Source: Yamagishiella unicocca (lineage: Eukaryota > Chlorophyta > Chlorophyceae > Chlamydomonadales > Volvocaceae). Taken from it: DNA of 64,000 nt. Positions 18,501-29,510 of the stretch are shown here, in pieces. The translations under genes were made by a program, and so were the position numbers. The stretch lies in contig BDSL01000040.1 of assembly GCA_003116995.1 (NCBI GenBank), positions 620,001 to 684,000 on the forward strand. Direction: 5' to 3'. The notes under the pieces are model-generated. The model had not been told where the DNA came from. It did no database searches and saw only the letters and a list, made by a program, of their open reading frames with translations. Each line of letters starts with the position of its first letter. The stretch's first letter is position 1.

Positions 18501-20841
18501 CACCCGCTGCGCCCCCCGATCCCACCCCGCACCCCGCCAGTCCAGTGGCCTGCGCGCGCGTCCAGGTGTCTGAAGGCCATGCACCAGCAAGGCTACACTT
18601 CCCATGTCGAGTACCCGGTTCTCTTACGTAAACCCCCATCCCGCCCCACCCTGCCGCCCCACCCTGCCGCCCCACCTGTCGGGCACTCCAAGCCACTGCC
18701 GTCAGGGCTCCCATCGTCCGCAGCTCCGCCAGTGCCCGCGCTCGGGGCCACCGCCTGGCGGCAGTTGGCAAGTAGGTACCGTTGCAACCGTTACCGTTAC
18801 CGTAACATTCATCGTCGCGGTCGCCGCGCCCATCCTGCCCACAGGCACAGTTGGTTGGGGCCAACCAACGCGCCGAGGTGCGCACTGCTCGCCGCACTGC
18901 TCATCATGCAACCCGTACGGCTGCTCGTCCAACCTACCTGTGCACGTAGTACACCTCGGACGAGCCGCCGCCGCCGCCGTGGGCGCCACTCGGCCCCCGC
19001 ACCGCCGCCAGCGCGTGGTTGGCCCATGGGTCCATGAAGACGGCGGCGATGCGGTGATCGGGTTGCTGCTTGGCCGCGACGACCTCCACCTCGCTCACCT
19101 AGGGAAGGACGGGGGGGGGGGAGGACAAAAAGCCCGGCGGGGGTCGGCAGGGGGAAGGGGGTCGGCGGGGGGGAGGGGGTCGGCAGCGGGGAGGGGGTCG
19201 CCTCCTTTGCAGAAGAGGTGGAGAATGCGAGGCACAATGACGACGAGGACCCCGGAGTTGAGTGACGCGCGAGGCGGGTGAGTCATGTGAGACGGGCGGC
19301 CCCATACACACCGCCCCTGCCTCCCCCCCGCTTCGCTTGTTTTTTTCCTTTTTGTACCCCCCCCCCCACCCCCCCCGCTTCACTTGTGACCCAGCCAGCC
19401 GCTAAACCGCCCATCGGCCCAACCGCCCCCGCACCCGTTCGTTGCCATTCTCGTCCCAACTGTATCGCAGCAGGTAGCCGCGGGCTGTGGCCACCAGCAG
19501 CACCTCGTTTGACGCGGTGACGCATGTGACTGCGCCCCTCCCCCTGGAGCGATGGAGCAATGGAGCGAGGGCGGGTTTCAAGGAAGACCCGTGGCGAGGG
19601 CGGGGGGTTACATAAAAGGACCGTGGACTCGACATGGGAAGTGTAGTGGATGCATAGCCTTCGGAAACCTGGACGCGCGCGCATGTTACTGGACTAGGAT
19701 GGCGGGGCGGGGCGGGGGGGAGGGGCAGCGAGGAGACCCGGTTACGAGACATGGGAGACGGAGAGGAGAAAGTGGCGGACAGTTATCGGACGCGCGCGGG
19801 GGTGAGAGTGGGGATGGCATGAAGACCCGGCTTCACGGCATGCGGCGCGGGGGGGGGGGGGCGGGATGAGCTGAGGTTTGAGGCAAGGAGTGGCGTACTC
19901 GTGGCGGATGGGGCTGGGGGAGATCCAACCTTCCTTCCCTGCCTCCTGGACGGGCGGCGTCCCCGCGGAATCCTCCCCGCGCAGATCCAACCTTAAAAAA
20001 CCCTAACCGCCACCGCTGACACCCTAACCGCCGCCACTGACACCCTAACCGCCACCACTGACACCCAAACCGCCACACTGACACCCTAACCGCCACCACT
20101 GGCGGGCGCGCGGGCGCCTCCCCTGGAGTGCTTCATGGCCTATCAACCACTCGGGCAAGCACTCGGGTACACAGATTGTGAAGGGAACTACCAAACGGCT
20201 CCCCTGGGGGGTTGGCGAGTAGACCCGGTTACACGGCACAGGAGACGTAGGGCCCTCCTGGGGGTGGGCGCGCCGGAGGGCCCCAGCTGTACGAATTCCG
20301 AATCCGCAGGCCAGCGGACGCAGGCCAGCGGACGGCCCGGAGCCCCTCTATCGTTGACTTTATCCCCCGGGGGAAAGTTCCAGACTGCCAAGCCCCCTAG
20401 CCCTGCGTTGCCCCTCCCTGGAGGGTGCCTAGCACCGGCGCTTCATGCCCGCTCTAAAGCATTCCACCCCCCGCCCTCGACGCCCGGAGGTCAATGCCCG
20501 CGGGTTCACCTGGCCAAAGGATTGGCCGGGCGCAAACTGGAGAGGGTGCGTGGGACGCCCCAAGCGTCGCTCACAGCACGCACGTAATAGGCCCGATGTT
20601 GTGCAGCAGGTTGTTGCAATGCATTCTCCAGATTGGAATTAGGACAAAGGAAGTGGCGGACGGACCTGGATGCCTGCCGGATTGCCGTGTCGATGAAGAG
20701 CTGGGGCGCCTCCGAGCCAGCGCTCGTGCTTGCTTGGGGGGTGTCAATGATCACGAGATCACCCGATGCGCCGCTCTCGACTCGTTCCATAAAATCCATC
20801 CCTCCATTCGAGCGGGCGCCGAAGGCCTCGACTAAGTCCAT
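9553..20841 (-). CDS. VPS18: VPS18/Pep3 homologue, HOPS/CORVET core subunit, 22 exons, ~1,158 aa
   Basis: Exons from the 5' end: 20666-20841, 19435-19543, 18938-19098, 18650-18754, 17335-17443, 16619-17138, 16010-16207, 15442-15560, 15053-15175, 14481-14795, 14187-14274, 13507-13748, 12885-12976, 12556-12597, 12195-12406, 11795-11907, 11337-11552, 10808-10929, 10438-10523, 10155-10261, 9553-9774 (21 listed; 1,159 codons in phase). The N-terminal half matches the Vps18 beta-propeller (AVTCV, VFMDPWANH, LLGTETGTLLELVLD, VVTEYHLLLLAGD). The C-terminal half is the alpha-solenoid, including LRIEDILPFFPDFVTIDNFQ, the most diagnostic segment, then a coiled coil and RING-like end. Vps18 tethers late endosomes and vacuoles. 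The donor of exon 4 (18650, alternative 18676) is the least certain boundary. The RING has lost several zinc ligands. Confidence 0.9.
10081..10182 (-). repeat. 51-bp tandem duplication across a VPS18 5' splice site
   Basis: Two copies, offset by exactly 51 bases, each carry the end of the RING exon and its GTGAGG donor. Using the distal donor would add 17 in-frame codons without a stop. Confidence 0.85.
16258..16410 (+). repeat. 7-bp repeat (AGAGTTC)n in a VPS18 intron
   Basis: About 20 units of AGAGTTC with AGCTC variants, directly beside a short telomere-like array (16407-16432). Confidence 0.9.
16407..16432 (+). repeat. Interstitial telomere-like repeat (TTTTAGGG)3
   Basis: Three units of TTTTAGGG, the Chlamydomonas-type telomere repeat, inside a VPS18 intron. 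Shorter traces occur near 42760-42775 and 42880-42890. Confidence 0.7.
18541..18630 (+). repeat. Dispersed intronic repeat family B, copy 1
   Basis: Shares GTCCAGGTGTCTGAAGGCCATGC-like sequence and ACACTTCCCATGTCGAGTAC with the reverse complement of 19611-19700, with 12689-12745 (reverse) and with 60179-60248. All copies lie in introns of VPS18 or the armadillo-like gene. The GTCGAGTAACCGG-like end resembles the other short intron-end repeats. Confidence 0.65.
19611..19700 (-). repeat. Dispersed intronic repeat family B, inverted copy
   Basis: Reverse complement of the family at 18541-18630, in VPS18 intron 1. Together the two could pair in the pre-mRNA across exons 2-4. A further piece (AGTGGCGGACAGTTATCGGA at about 19770) recurs near 60955. 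Confidence 0.6.
19996..20102 (+). repeat. ~19-20-bp minisatellite (CCCTAACCGCCACCACTGACA) in VPS18 intron 1
   Basis: About five imperfect units of CCTAACCGCCACCACTGACA, intronic. Confidence 0.8.
20666..20841 (-). CDS. VPS18: VPS18 first coding exon (candidate)
   Basis: The ATG at 20841 opens a 58-codon exon ending with phase 2 at a GTCCGT donor, compatible with the next exon at 19543. Joined, the residues FIDTAIRQASRGRGAVTCV line up position by position with the plant Vps18 N-terminus pattern V-D-x3-R-x-A-[TS]-x2-R-G-x2-T-C. That supports this exon despite a 1.1-kb intron full of repeats. The residues before it (about 1-48, Ser/Gly/Asp-rich) have no family match I recognise. Confidence 0.65.
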
Positions 20842-21710
20842 TCGCCCGCTTCCGGCCTTGCTGTCAGGTCGAAGGTATTTGTGATAGCATAACCTATGCG
20901 ACGTAACAAGCGCTACATAGCTGCTTCCTAACACATAGGGCTTTGCGCAACTTAGGACGTATCACTTGGATACTGTTTTATTGGGGAAAAAGCAGCCTCT
21001 AGGTACATAAGAAAATCATCGTACTGTAAACGAATGGCTTTGAGCAAATTGCAGCGACATGCCGTCCCGCGGGGCGGAGCATGCACATTCCGTCGCGTTT
21101 CGGCCAGACCCTGGCCCGACAGCAATCGCGCGAACAATGCACTTGCACATATATTGATTCTTTTGCGCCTATGAAGGTACAGGCGCAATTTGGCAACACT
21201 CGTCCCAGAGGAGTAAGCTCGCCACGCACTGCAGTAGGGTCTTTTGTCAAGGTGTGGCGGGGTTTTGGTTTGTTTGGATGACATGGTTGGTGCGTGTCGA
21301 TGGTTGCGATAAATCGGGGATCGCGGCAGGCTGCGGCAAGTTGCGTGGAGCAGCGTGGAGCTTCGTTCGTGATTTGTGCGCAGGCGCCCCGTATGACGAG
21401 TCACACAGCTTCTTGTTCAAGTTGGCAGCTGACGTCTTGGGAGCGACCTACAACCTAAGGTGCAGGTGGGGTTCCTGGCTGCTGGCAAGCAACAAGACGG
21501 TAACTGAGGCCATTCGTGGCTTTGTTACACGTCACCGGTTGCAGCAGATTGCCATGCCGCACAACCCATTAGAGAGGCCCGGCAGCACACATCGCAAGAA
21601 ATTTCAACGACCCATGACCAATTGTTGGCTGCGGAGGCTTGGTTGCCGTACGCGCCGGCATGCGCGCGCGAAGTACTCATACGGCTCTTGCTTGGCATCT
21701 ACGCTAGCTG
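20842..21710. other. Intergenic, moderate GC, no supported gene
   Basis: Upstream flank of VPS18, presumably holding its promoter. Short open frames occur on both strands but none shows a domain or splice-supported extension. Base composition is clearly less GC-rich than the host genes, which suggests degraded mobile-element sequence. Confidence 0.4.
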
Positions 21711-22606
21711 GCCATGCATCCAGCTATATATCACGCTGTAGCAGGCGAGCAGCCAAAGGCTTCTCGAGATGCTGGGAGAGCGCGTTGCGCGCTTAGGGTG
21801 TGTTCGCAAGGGCCGTACATTTATCGTACACCTGCTACACTCTCCCCCCTTGCCCCCTGGCCAGCTAGCCATGCATCCAGCTATATATCACGCTGTAGCA
21901 GGCGAGCAGCCAAAGGCTTCTCGAGATGCTGGGAGAGCGCGTTGCGCGCATAGGGTGTGTTCGCAAGGGCCGTACATTTATCGTACACCTGCTACACTCT
22001 CCCCCCTTGCCCCCTGGCCAGCTAGCCATGCATCCAGCTATATATCACGCTATAGCAGGCGAGCAGCCAAAGGCTTCTCAAGATGCTGGGAGAGCGCGTT
22101 GCGCGCTTAGGGTGTGTTCGCAAGGGCTGTACATTTAGGGTGTGTTCGCAAGGGCCGTACATTTATTGTACACCTGCTACACTCTCCCCCCTTGCCCCCT
22201 GGCCAGCTAGCCATGCATCCAGCTATATATCACGCTATAGCAGGCGAGCAGCCAAAGGCTTCTCGAGATGCTGGGAGAGCGCGTTGCGCGCTTAGGGTGT
22301 GTTCGCAAGGGCTATACATTTATCGTACACCTGCTACACTCTCCCCCCTTGCCCCCTGGCCAGCTAGCCATGCATCCAGCTATATATCACGCTGTAGCAG
22401 GCGAGCAGCCAAAGGCTTCTCGAGATGCTGGGAGAGCTCGCAAGGGCTATACATTTATCGTACACCTGCTACACTCTCCCCCCTTGCCCCCTGGCCAGCT
22501 AGCCATGCATCCAGCTATATATCACGCTGTAGCAGGCGAGCAGCCAAAGGCTTCTCGAGATGCTGGGAGAGCGCGTTGCGCGCTTAGGGTGTGTTCGCAA
22601 GGGCCG
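21711..22606 (+). repeat. 157-bp satellite, six copies
   Basis: Unit marker CCATGCATCCAGCTATATATCACGC occurs with its ATG at 21714, 21871, 22028, 22213, 22370 and 22505. Spacings are 157, 157, 185, 157 and 135, so one unit carries a 28-bp internal duplication and one a 22-bp deletion. Each unit contains a ~103-bp core bounded by TGTAGCAGG and CCTGCTACA. Long open frames on the plus strand are by-products of the repeat. Confidence 0.95.
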
Positions 22607-23735
22607 TCTCGGTCCCTTCGGGCCTTGCCAGCATGTGCTTGCCATTTCCTACCCTGGGCACTGGGTCATCACTCCAGGTGACATCATGCCCCAGCATAGC
22701 ATGGGTCTAGCCTTGCGGGATTTTTAAGCATCTAACCTTATTGGTCAACTTCGCTCTGCCGATTCCTCTTAGAGGACAAGGGACCGCATTGCGTCGCCCG
22801 AACAGTTTTACTGTGCGGGTCGATCCTAGGACCTTAGGGTCTCAACGGCTGGTCTCAATACCAATTGTAGCAGGCGAGCAGCCAAAGGCTTCTCGAGATG
22901 CTGGGAGAGCGCGTTGCGCGCTTAGGGTGTGTTCGCAAGGGCCGTACATTTATCGTACACCTGCTACACACGCATAGGATCATCACAGCACGCCACAGCG
23001 CTACTAAAATTCCACCTTTGGAACATAAAATATTGATTATTTAATACGTATCAGCACTTTACACCTCGATGCACCTTGAAGATACGGTCTGGGGCCCACT
23101 GCTGTAACAGGGCTGCGCCATCCAGCAGGAGGTGAGGTGTGACGCCAGCAGCAGCACCCACAGCACATACACACAGCACATACACATACACAGCACGCAG
23201 GCACTCGCCATCACTCCCCAAACCCGAGTGCTGCTGCCCACAGGCGCATCGACCACACCGGCGGCCACCTACCCCTGCGCGGAGCCACTTGGATATATGC
23301 ACTGCATACATACTACTTACTACATACTACCTACTACATACGAAGGGGAGAATCACCCCCTGCCTGTCCCCCCTGCTACTACGCGTATCAAAAGGGGAAA
23401 ACGCTTCAGTCTAAATGCCGAAGCGAATAGCTAGTGTGATACCTACCGCTCGCATGCAAGGAGATTGATGTTATTTATTCATGCAGGTCGATCAACGCAC
23501 GGTCCCAAAACCGAGCAATGACATAACCGCGCGCTATCAAGCTTGATAGCGAATAGGGAAAGTAAGGTCGGCAGGCCGCCGACAGGCTGTCGCACGTAAC
23601 CCTAGTACCTGCGTAGTTTAGCGTAGTGTACTACTATTGGGGCCTTACGGTCTGCTGGAGCCCACTGTAACGCACGGTTGCCACTCTGGTTACGACTATG
23701 TAACGGTAGGTGCCGTGAGTCGCTGCATATGCTCG
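22607..23735. other. Intergenic between satellite and GH5 gene
   Basis: Contains the solitary satellite core and simple sequence (CACATACA at 23155-23200, TACTAC at 23305-23340). It also has short stretches resembling LINE 3' tails (ACGGTCTG...CCCACTG..GTAAC at about 23078-23107 and 23645-23672). I see no coding region. Confidence 0.5.
22866..22968 (+). mobile_element. Solitary 103-bp core of the satellite with 9-bp inverted termini (MITE-like)
   Basis: A single core unit, from TGTAGCAGG to CCTGCTACA, stands alone about 260 bases after the tandem array and is flanked by unrelated sequence. The 9-bp ends are perfect inverted repeats. No target-site duplication is evident. It may be a tiny non-autonomous element that also founded the tandem array. 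Confidence 0.5.
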
Positions 23736-25754
23736 TTAGAACCAACACGTGCCCGGCTTGCAGCTGCACGTGTTATCGCACTTGCAACCACCCTGGTCCT
23801 GGGCCATGTTGCACTTGTCGCAGGAAGCGCCTGCACGGGCAGCAGGCAGGGGTGTGGCATTTGAGTAGAGGCACGCAGGGCAGGAAGGCCGCCTAGACGG
23901 GCGGCGCGAGGGGGCCGCAGCGGGACGGGACAGCTACTGCCCGTCTGTATGCCTAGAAGCCAAAAAGCTACTATATACCGGTATGTAGTCGCGCCGCGTT
24001 GGTGGAAAGGATTGAAAGTTGGCGACATTTATGGCAGCTCAGCTAATGGCCTGACGGCGGGGTTCATTGTGCCGGCGGCGGGGCACAGTGTGTGTGCCAT
24101 GGGGGCAAGAGGCGCTATCTAGCTATCATTTAACTAAATAAAAAAATATCTACTACCTATCTACTAGATATTTACCAACAATGCACGTATCTGACAACGT
24201 CCTCACCTCCAAGGTTCGGCCGGCAGTTGCACATGTTATCACATTTGCAGCCGCCGCGGCACAGCGGCACGTTGCATTTGTCACACTTGCCGCCACTGGG
24301 TGACGGGGGTGGAGGTTTACGCTTGGTGCCAGGAGGGCTGGGGGGGGGCTTGGCAGTGACGGGCGGTGAGCGTTTGGTGCCCGGGGGTGGGGACGCGTTG
24401 CCTGATGACATCTCTGGCCACTGGAAGGCGCCCTGGATGCTGGTGGCGGCCCAGGCGGCGTTGCTCAGCACATTCCAGGATGCGGTGTCGTCCGTGAAAA
24501 CCTCAAAGTCATCGTAGTTGTTGGGCTTGTTCACCTGGATGCGTTTTTCCAGGTTCGGTTGAGCTGGTGGGTGCGTGTGTACGGTGCTTAGAAAGGGAAG
24601 CACCGAAGGGGAGGTTAGTGCCGTACACCCTACCCAGCACCCACGTCCAGACTAATGAAGGGGCAACAGATACTACCACTACTACTTTTACTACTTCTAG
24701 AGGTGTCCTGCGTAACTTGGTAGCTTCCCCACCCGCGTGCAGCCCTGACTTCGCATTGCTTGGGAATTGCATCGGCCTCAAATAAACAACCGCTCCTCAC
24801 CTGCCATACCGCCCACGGAACGCCCAGGTTGTTGAATACGGAGATTTGACGCTGGAGGCCGTTCGCCTTGGAATTCCGGCCCGTGGATCCGAACTCTTCC
24901 ACGATGATGCGCTTGCCGGAATTCTTGGCGGTCTGGATCACAGGCGGCAGCTTTTCGGCCCAATCGTCGCCATAGCTGTGCACGGACACCACGTCGATGG
25001 AAGGGCAGTTGAAGTGCTCCTGCAAGACGGAATCCCACACGGAGGCGCCGCCGCCCGTGAGTACGAGCATGCCCGCGGAGAGCCGCGGCTTGAGGTTTCG
25101 GGCGCGGTCACAGATCCAATTGCGGTTCGGAATGTTGTTGTTTCGCTGATGCGCCTGCCCCTCGTTTTGAATGGCGAAGCCGAGGATCGCCTCCTTAATA
25201 CTGCTCCAGGGGCGGTTGCCAAAGGTGGTGCTCTTCCAAGCCACGATGTATGCGAAGCGGCGGTCCATGTCGGCTGCCGCGGCCGAGCTCGTGTAGAAGC
25301 CCGTCACGTCGTTGTCGACGACGCGTTCGGTGCCGCAGGCGTCTGTCGTGGGGATGCCGTACTTGCGCACGTAAGCGTCCTGGTTCCAGCAGCCCAGCGA
25401 GTAGCGGTCATGCAGCGTGATGATGAGCTTGATGCCGCGCTGGTAAGCCCGGTACATGAGTTCGTCGATCATGACCAGAATCCTGTCGTTGTACGCCCCG
25501 ACTGGATTTTCGACGTCCGCAGTCTCGTAATTGTTGGAGCCCTTGGCGTTGGCGCCGACCTGGGAGATAAAGATGCGGAGCACCTTGAGGCCGGCGCGTT
25601 GCATCGCGTCGAGGACTTGGATTTGGTCATTTGTGCGATAGGAGTGAAGGTAGAAGCTGTTGGCACCGCCGAAAGACGCGGACTGCACGAGCACTGTGGA
25701 GCATGCAAGCGCCAGCAGGAGCCCAGCGATGTGGTAAGTAGAAGGCCGCCGCAT
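23736..25754 (-). CDS. Secreted GH5-family glycoside hydrolase with two C-terminal cysteine-rich modules, 3 exons, 458 aa
   Basis: Exons: 24801-25754, 24207-24534, 23736-23830, all GT-AG and in phase. The first ATG gives a signal peptide (hydrophobic AGLLLALACSTVLV, probable cleavage after about residue 26). The catalytic domain (about 27-350) has GH5 hallmarks: AGLKVLRIF, ITLHDRY, IQNEGQ with the likely acid/base Glu198, and IIVEEFG with the likely nucleophile Glu287. It resembles fungal and oomycete endo-mannanase/cellulase-type GH5 enzymes; the substrate is not certain. A Pro/Lys/Thr linker (about 365-400) leads to two Cys modules (about 402-425 and 431-457), each with CDKCN...GGCKCDN-C-C. 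Likely acts on wall or extracellular polysaccharide. Confidence 0.88.
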
Positions 25755-25828
25755 TATTATTGCGGCTTGAGGACTTTTTGCAGCGTGCTGGCAACTTCCT
25801 ACATAAGTAATGCGATTTTCTCCTTTAC

Positions 25829-25840
25829 GGTATATATGTC
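25829..25840 (-). promoter_or_regulatory. TATA box candidate of the GH5 gene
   Basis: On the minus strand, ACATATATACC lies about 75-80 bases upstream of the ATG at 25754, a reasonable TATA position for a short 5' UTR. Confidence 0.5.
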
Positions 25841-27290
25841 GACTACTCAAGCAAGGGTATGCATTGCGTAATAGCCACCTGCGTTGCCGCCGTACTCCCG
25901 TGTTTCCCGACATGCTTCTGCCGTTGATTCGGAATGTGAGGCTATTAAAAGAATTGCTGCTAAAAACCTGTGTGCGTGGGTAGGCAGTGTCGAATTGCCT
26001 GCGCTTTCCTTTGGATGGAAGACTGCCAACGGGCATAACGAACGGGCAAACGAGCAATGATGTTGCAGTGCATTCACCAATATAAGATCCGGACACTGCT
26101 CGAGCATAGCATTTCCGATGCACGTATTACTGAGTGGAATTTTACGTCACACTCCGAGGGCGATTAAGTTCGCCAGAATGGGCTATGTCTATGGCAGGCA
26201 TGCTTTTAACATGAATGGACAGGGCTCCGGCTATGCTATAGCTTGTTCCGAGGTCGGAGAGGAAGGTCCGAATGGTTTCTCTCATCCACGTGCCGTTAGA
26301 TAGCTTCCTCGCCGCCGTTAGCTTCCTTGTAGCTACGTACGGTCACACCTGCTGGTCACACCTGGTCACAGAAAGCTGGATTCGAAGTGCTCTGGCTTCG
26401 CCATTACAGGCATGATGCGACATCACATGGTAAACAAATCACGTCCTGAAGCATTAGTTTGTTTTGGCCTTGAGCGAATAATCGCGCATGCTTGCAAGGA
26501 CCCGCCGGGCCTACCTCCACGATCCACCTGGATTCGCGACCCTGAAGACCCGACTCCTATAACGAGGAGGTGGGCCTGTCGTACAGAGACGTCGTCGGAA
26601 GCTGGGAGCCCTCCGGCGGTGCTTCTAGTGAGCGCCAGCAGCCATGCACTCCAGTGGCCGCGAGAGTCCCTTCCCTGGACTGTGGCAAACCAGGACCGCC
26701 GTGCCATTAGTCATCGCATGCAGGTGACACCGGGGCTCCGTCGTACGGACGTGCGTAGGAGGCGGACGGCTTCACGTTTGCTCATAGTCGGTAAGTAAGG
26801 AAGTTGATGTGTGAAATACGGCCGAAGGTAGAGGGCCCAGCGGACCGCAGACCAACAATCGATGGACATCGATGGGAGCGAGCTTGATGCTGGTTGCCGG
26901 GTTGAAATTGTGTTAGTTGCTGCGGCTACACTGTGCCACAAGTATATATAGTAGGAGTCAGCAGGCTGCAATTGCTCCCTATCTATTGCTCCCACGGACG
27001 CCTGAGTGCTGAGTCCATACTTACTTTGAAGGATCGCGTTACAGTATGTACGGTAGATTACAATGTTACTCGCTGCTGGCCTGCTGCTGCCCGCCCGTCG
27101 GCTATGCTGCCGTCCGTTAGCCGCGCCAGCCCGCAGGCCTTTCTTTTGCAAGCAAGTGTTGTTGGCAACTCGCTAATTTACTGAAGGATAAGCTTATTAA
27201 GGCGTGTTATAGTAGCGCGGGTGCGATGCGACCAAATTCATCAACGACCAGCAATGCACGCAGGCTAGGCTACAGCTGCAGGATACGCCA
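25841..27290. other. Intergenic, no supported gene
   Basis: Mixed-composition sequence upstream of the GH5 gene. Open frames are short, lack recognisable motifs, and have no coherent splice partners. A TATATATAG stretch at 26941-26949 is the only promoter-like feature noticed. Confidence 0.4.
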
Positions 27291-28745
27291 GGAAACGCCC
27301 GAGGAGTGCCGTGTGTCCAGCGTCAACTCAAATTTGGGAGGGTGTCCCGTCGTCGTGCCTTTTTTGGTACGCAGCATTAAGTTGTTCGCAGTGTCCTGCG
27401 CAGGTGGTCCGAGGGAACAACACGTCTATCTGTAGAGTACGCAGCGGCGGCGGAGAGGGAGCAGTGCAGCCGGAGCAGTTAAATGCTGCTTCGTTCCTAT
27501 GTCTCGTGAGGCTGCACGTGCCAGTGCAATCGCCCGATGGCTCTACCTTACGGTCTGGTGCGGTTTGTACGTAATTAATAGCACTACACCTACGCTTGGG
27601 GGGACCGGGCCTGTCCTGCCAGCGGCCCTGAATGCCTTGCAGCAAGTGTTCCGGCGGCTCTGGTCTGGCATGAAGTGGGAGCCGGCCTATAAGGAGGGAT
27701 GGTGGCGGTTGGCTGTGGATGGGATCCCCCTCCTCGGGAACTCTCATATGCGGACGGCAGCAGCAGCCCCTTGTGGGTGCGGTGTGCCGGCTGGAGAGTC
27801 TTCAGGGGCGGGTACCCCCCGCTTACACCACTTTTGGTTCTGCCCGGTGGCTCAAGCAGTGACTGCCCAACTCGAGACCCAGCTCGGTGCAGGGGTGACA
27901 CGGGCGCAAGTTTGGTTGGTGCAAGCACCTATCGGGGTACAGTCCTGCGTCTGGGATGTCGTAGTCCTGGCGGCTATTACTGCCATGGAGGTGGGGCGCC
28001 GTTTTATGGCCGCGGCTTTGAAAAGGGCGGGGGCTGGTGGTCCCCCTCTTACTCCGGGTAGTGGTCTTCTGGATCGCGCCGTTCGCCGTGGGGTGGTGGA
28101 GTTTTGGGCCCTTCTGAGGGGCTTTGCTGCGCTGGGGCTTCCCCAGAAAGGCTGGGATGCAGTGGGGTCTCGGCATCCTTTCTTGCGGGTGGTCGCCAAT
28201 CGCCTTGTGTGCGGGGGACCGGCTGAGGTACTGGTGGATTCCTGATCGGCTCGGGTTGTCTTGGGGAGCGGGGTTTCCCGTGCTTCATACTTTCTGGCTA
28301 TATAAGCGTGTTGAGCCCTGCTAAGGGTCCGTGCCTTATGGGATGAGAGGTGGCGGGTTCCGATGTTTGCATCGTTGCGGCGCTTCACTGGTTCGTCGGG
28401 TGCTGGGCTGTTAGGTTGGTTGGCGGCCAGTTCCTGATAGGGGAGCCTCTAGTGCAAATTCCCCCTGGGGTGCTGGCTGCTGCTCTGTATGCCTACGGCC
28501 TGTCAACTTGGTGTTCTGGTGGTTTGCCTTTGTTTCGGTGCATGTCGGTATTTGTTTCCTCCGTCTTGTTCAGTGTCAGGCGATGCGCCCGATGGTTCTA
28601 CCTATTGGTCTGGAACCCACTGTAATCGTTACAACAACCTACCCCGGCAGCCCAGTCGCCCTCCCAGTCCCACCATCGTGCACGGATAATAACAACAATA
28701 ATAGTGTCGCTGGGCGTAGCCCTAGCGTGTATTAAGGGTGTGGGG
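27290..28745 (+). mobile_element. 5'-truncated LINE 3' end (RT C-terminus plus 3' UTR)
   Basis: The open frame 27499-28245 (248 codons) carries the post-RT zinc-knuckle region of L1-like elements: PCGCG, then LHHFWFCPVAQAV, i.e. C-x-C...H-x4-C, with conserved Trp/Leu-rich flanks. No RT catalytic motif is present, so the insertion is 5'-truncated. The 3' UTR ends in an AT-rich (AATAACAACAATAATAG) stretch at about 28685-28705 and a further 40 bases shared with an inverted fragment at 32640-32735. It differs in sequence from the LINE at the left edge. Confidence 0.75.
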
Positions 28746-29510
28746 AACTGAGGCCTCCCCGTAGATTCGGGGTAAGACCTAGGGGGTCTATCTCCCCCCT
28801 GTATGCCCTCACCACCGTGGGAAGCAAAGGTGTCACAACCCCCCTACCGACCCCCCTTGTGTCGTACGTGTGGGTGTGGCCGTCCATTTTGCGTCCCGTA
28901 AGTACTATGAGGCTCGCTGCTGGACGACGAAGGATTATTACACACATACAAGGGCCGAATTTCTGCCTTCTGTGCATACACGTTTTCGAACATCTCCCGC
29001 GCACAATAGCAACTGGCTGCTGGAATGGGCTTCATTCAGGACCCTGTACATAACGTCTTACTTATTATTACGAAAAACGGACTTGCTTGCTTACCGCCTG
29101 CTGCATATATAGGTGCATCAGCAGCAGAGCGCGCTCGCATACTACGCAACTACTACCGTGCGTAAGAGGTTACATGGTGTCATTAAGAAAGCTGGTAAAT
29201 CGTATTGCTGAACGGTTACGAAGGCATTACCAGCGAGTCATATGAGCGAGCCCATTATTAAGAGGACACTCCTAAAATGTTCCTAAAAAGATCGCATGAG
29301 CGAGATTGCACGGGCAGCAGTCCGAAAGTGCGCCAGGACGAAGTCGAATAATAAATTATTATTAGTACGTTTATAATTAGTTGTTATTATTAGTCCGTAT
29401 TGTTAGTCGCCGGCGCTCGGCGCTCGGCGCTTGCACCCACTTGCACCCACTTGCACTTGCACCCACGCACTTGCACCCACTGGGGAGGCATAATTCCACG
29501 TGGAAACCGC

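Noticed and set aside
17893..18605. Extra VPS18 exon between 17443 and 18676
   Set aside because: First sought to fix the reading phase, but the donor at 18650 restores phase directly and no segment here resembles Vps18.
20952..21404. Minus-strand 150-codon frame upstream of VPS18
   Set aside because: No domain and no in-phase connection to the first VPS18 exon; the region has the composition of degraded intergenic DNA.
21714..22681. Protein-coding frames (MHPAIYHAVAGEQPK...) in the satellite
   Set aside because: The frame exists only because 157 bases per unit shifts through all three frames without many stops. There is no splice structure or codon bias, and one unit is disrupted by indels.
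24846..25871. 341-codon plus-strand frame over the GH5 gene
   Set aside because: It is the antisense shadow of the well-supported GH5 catalytic exon.
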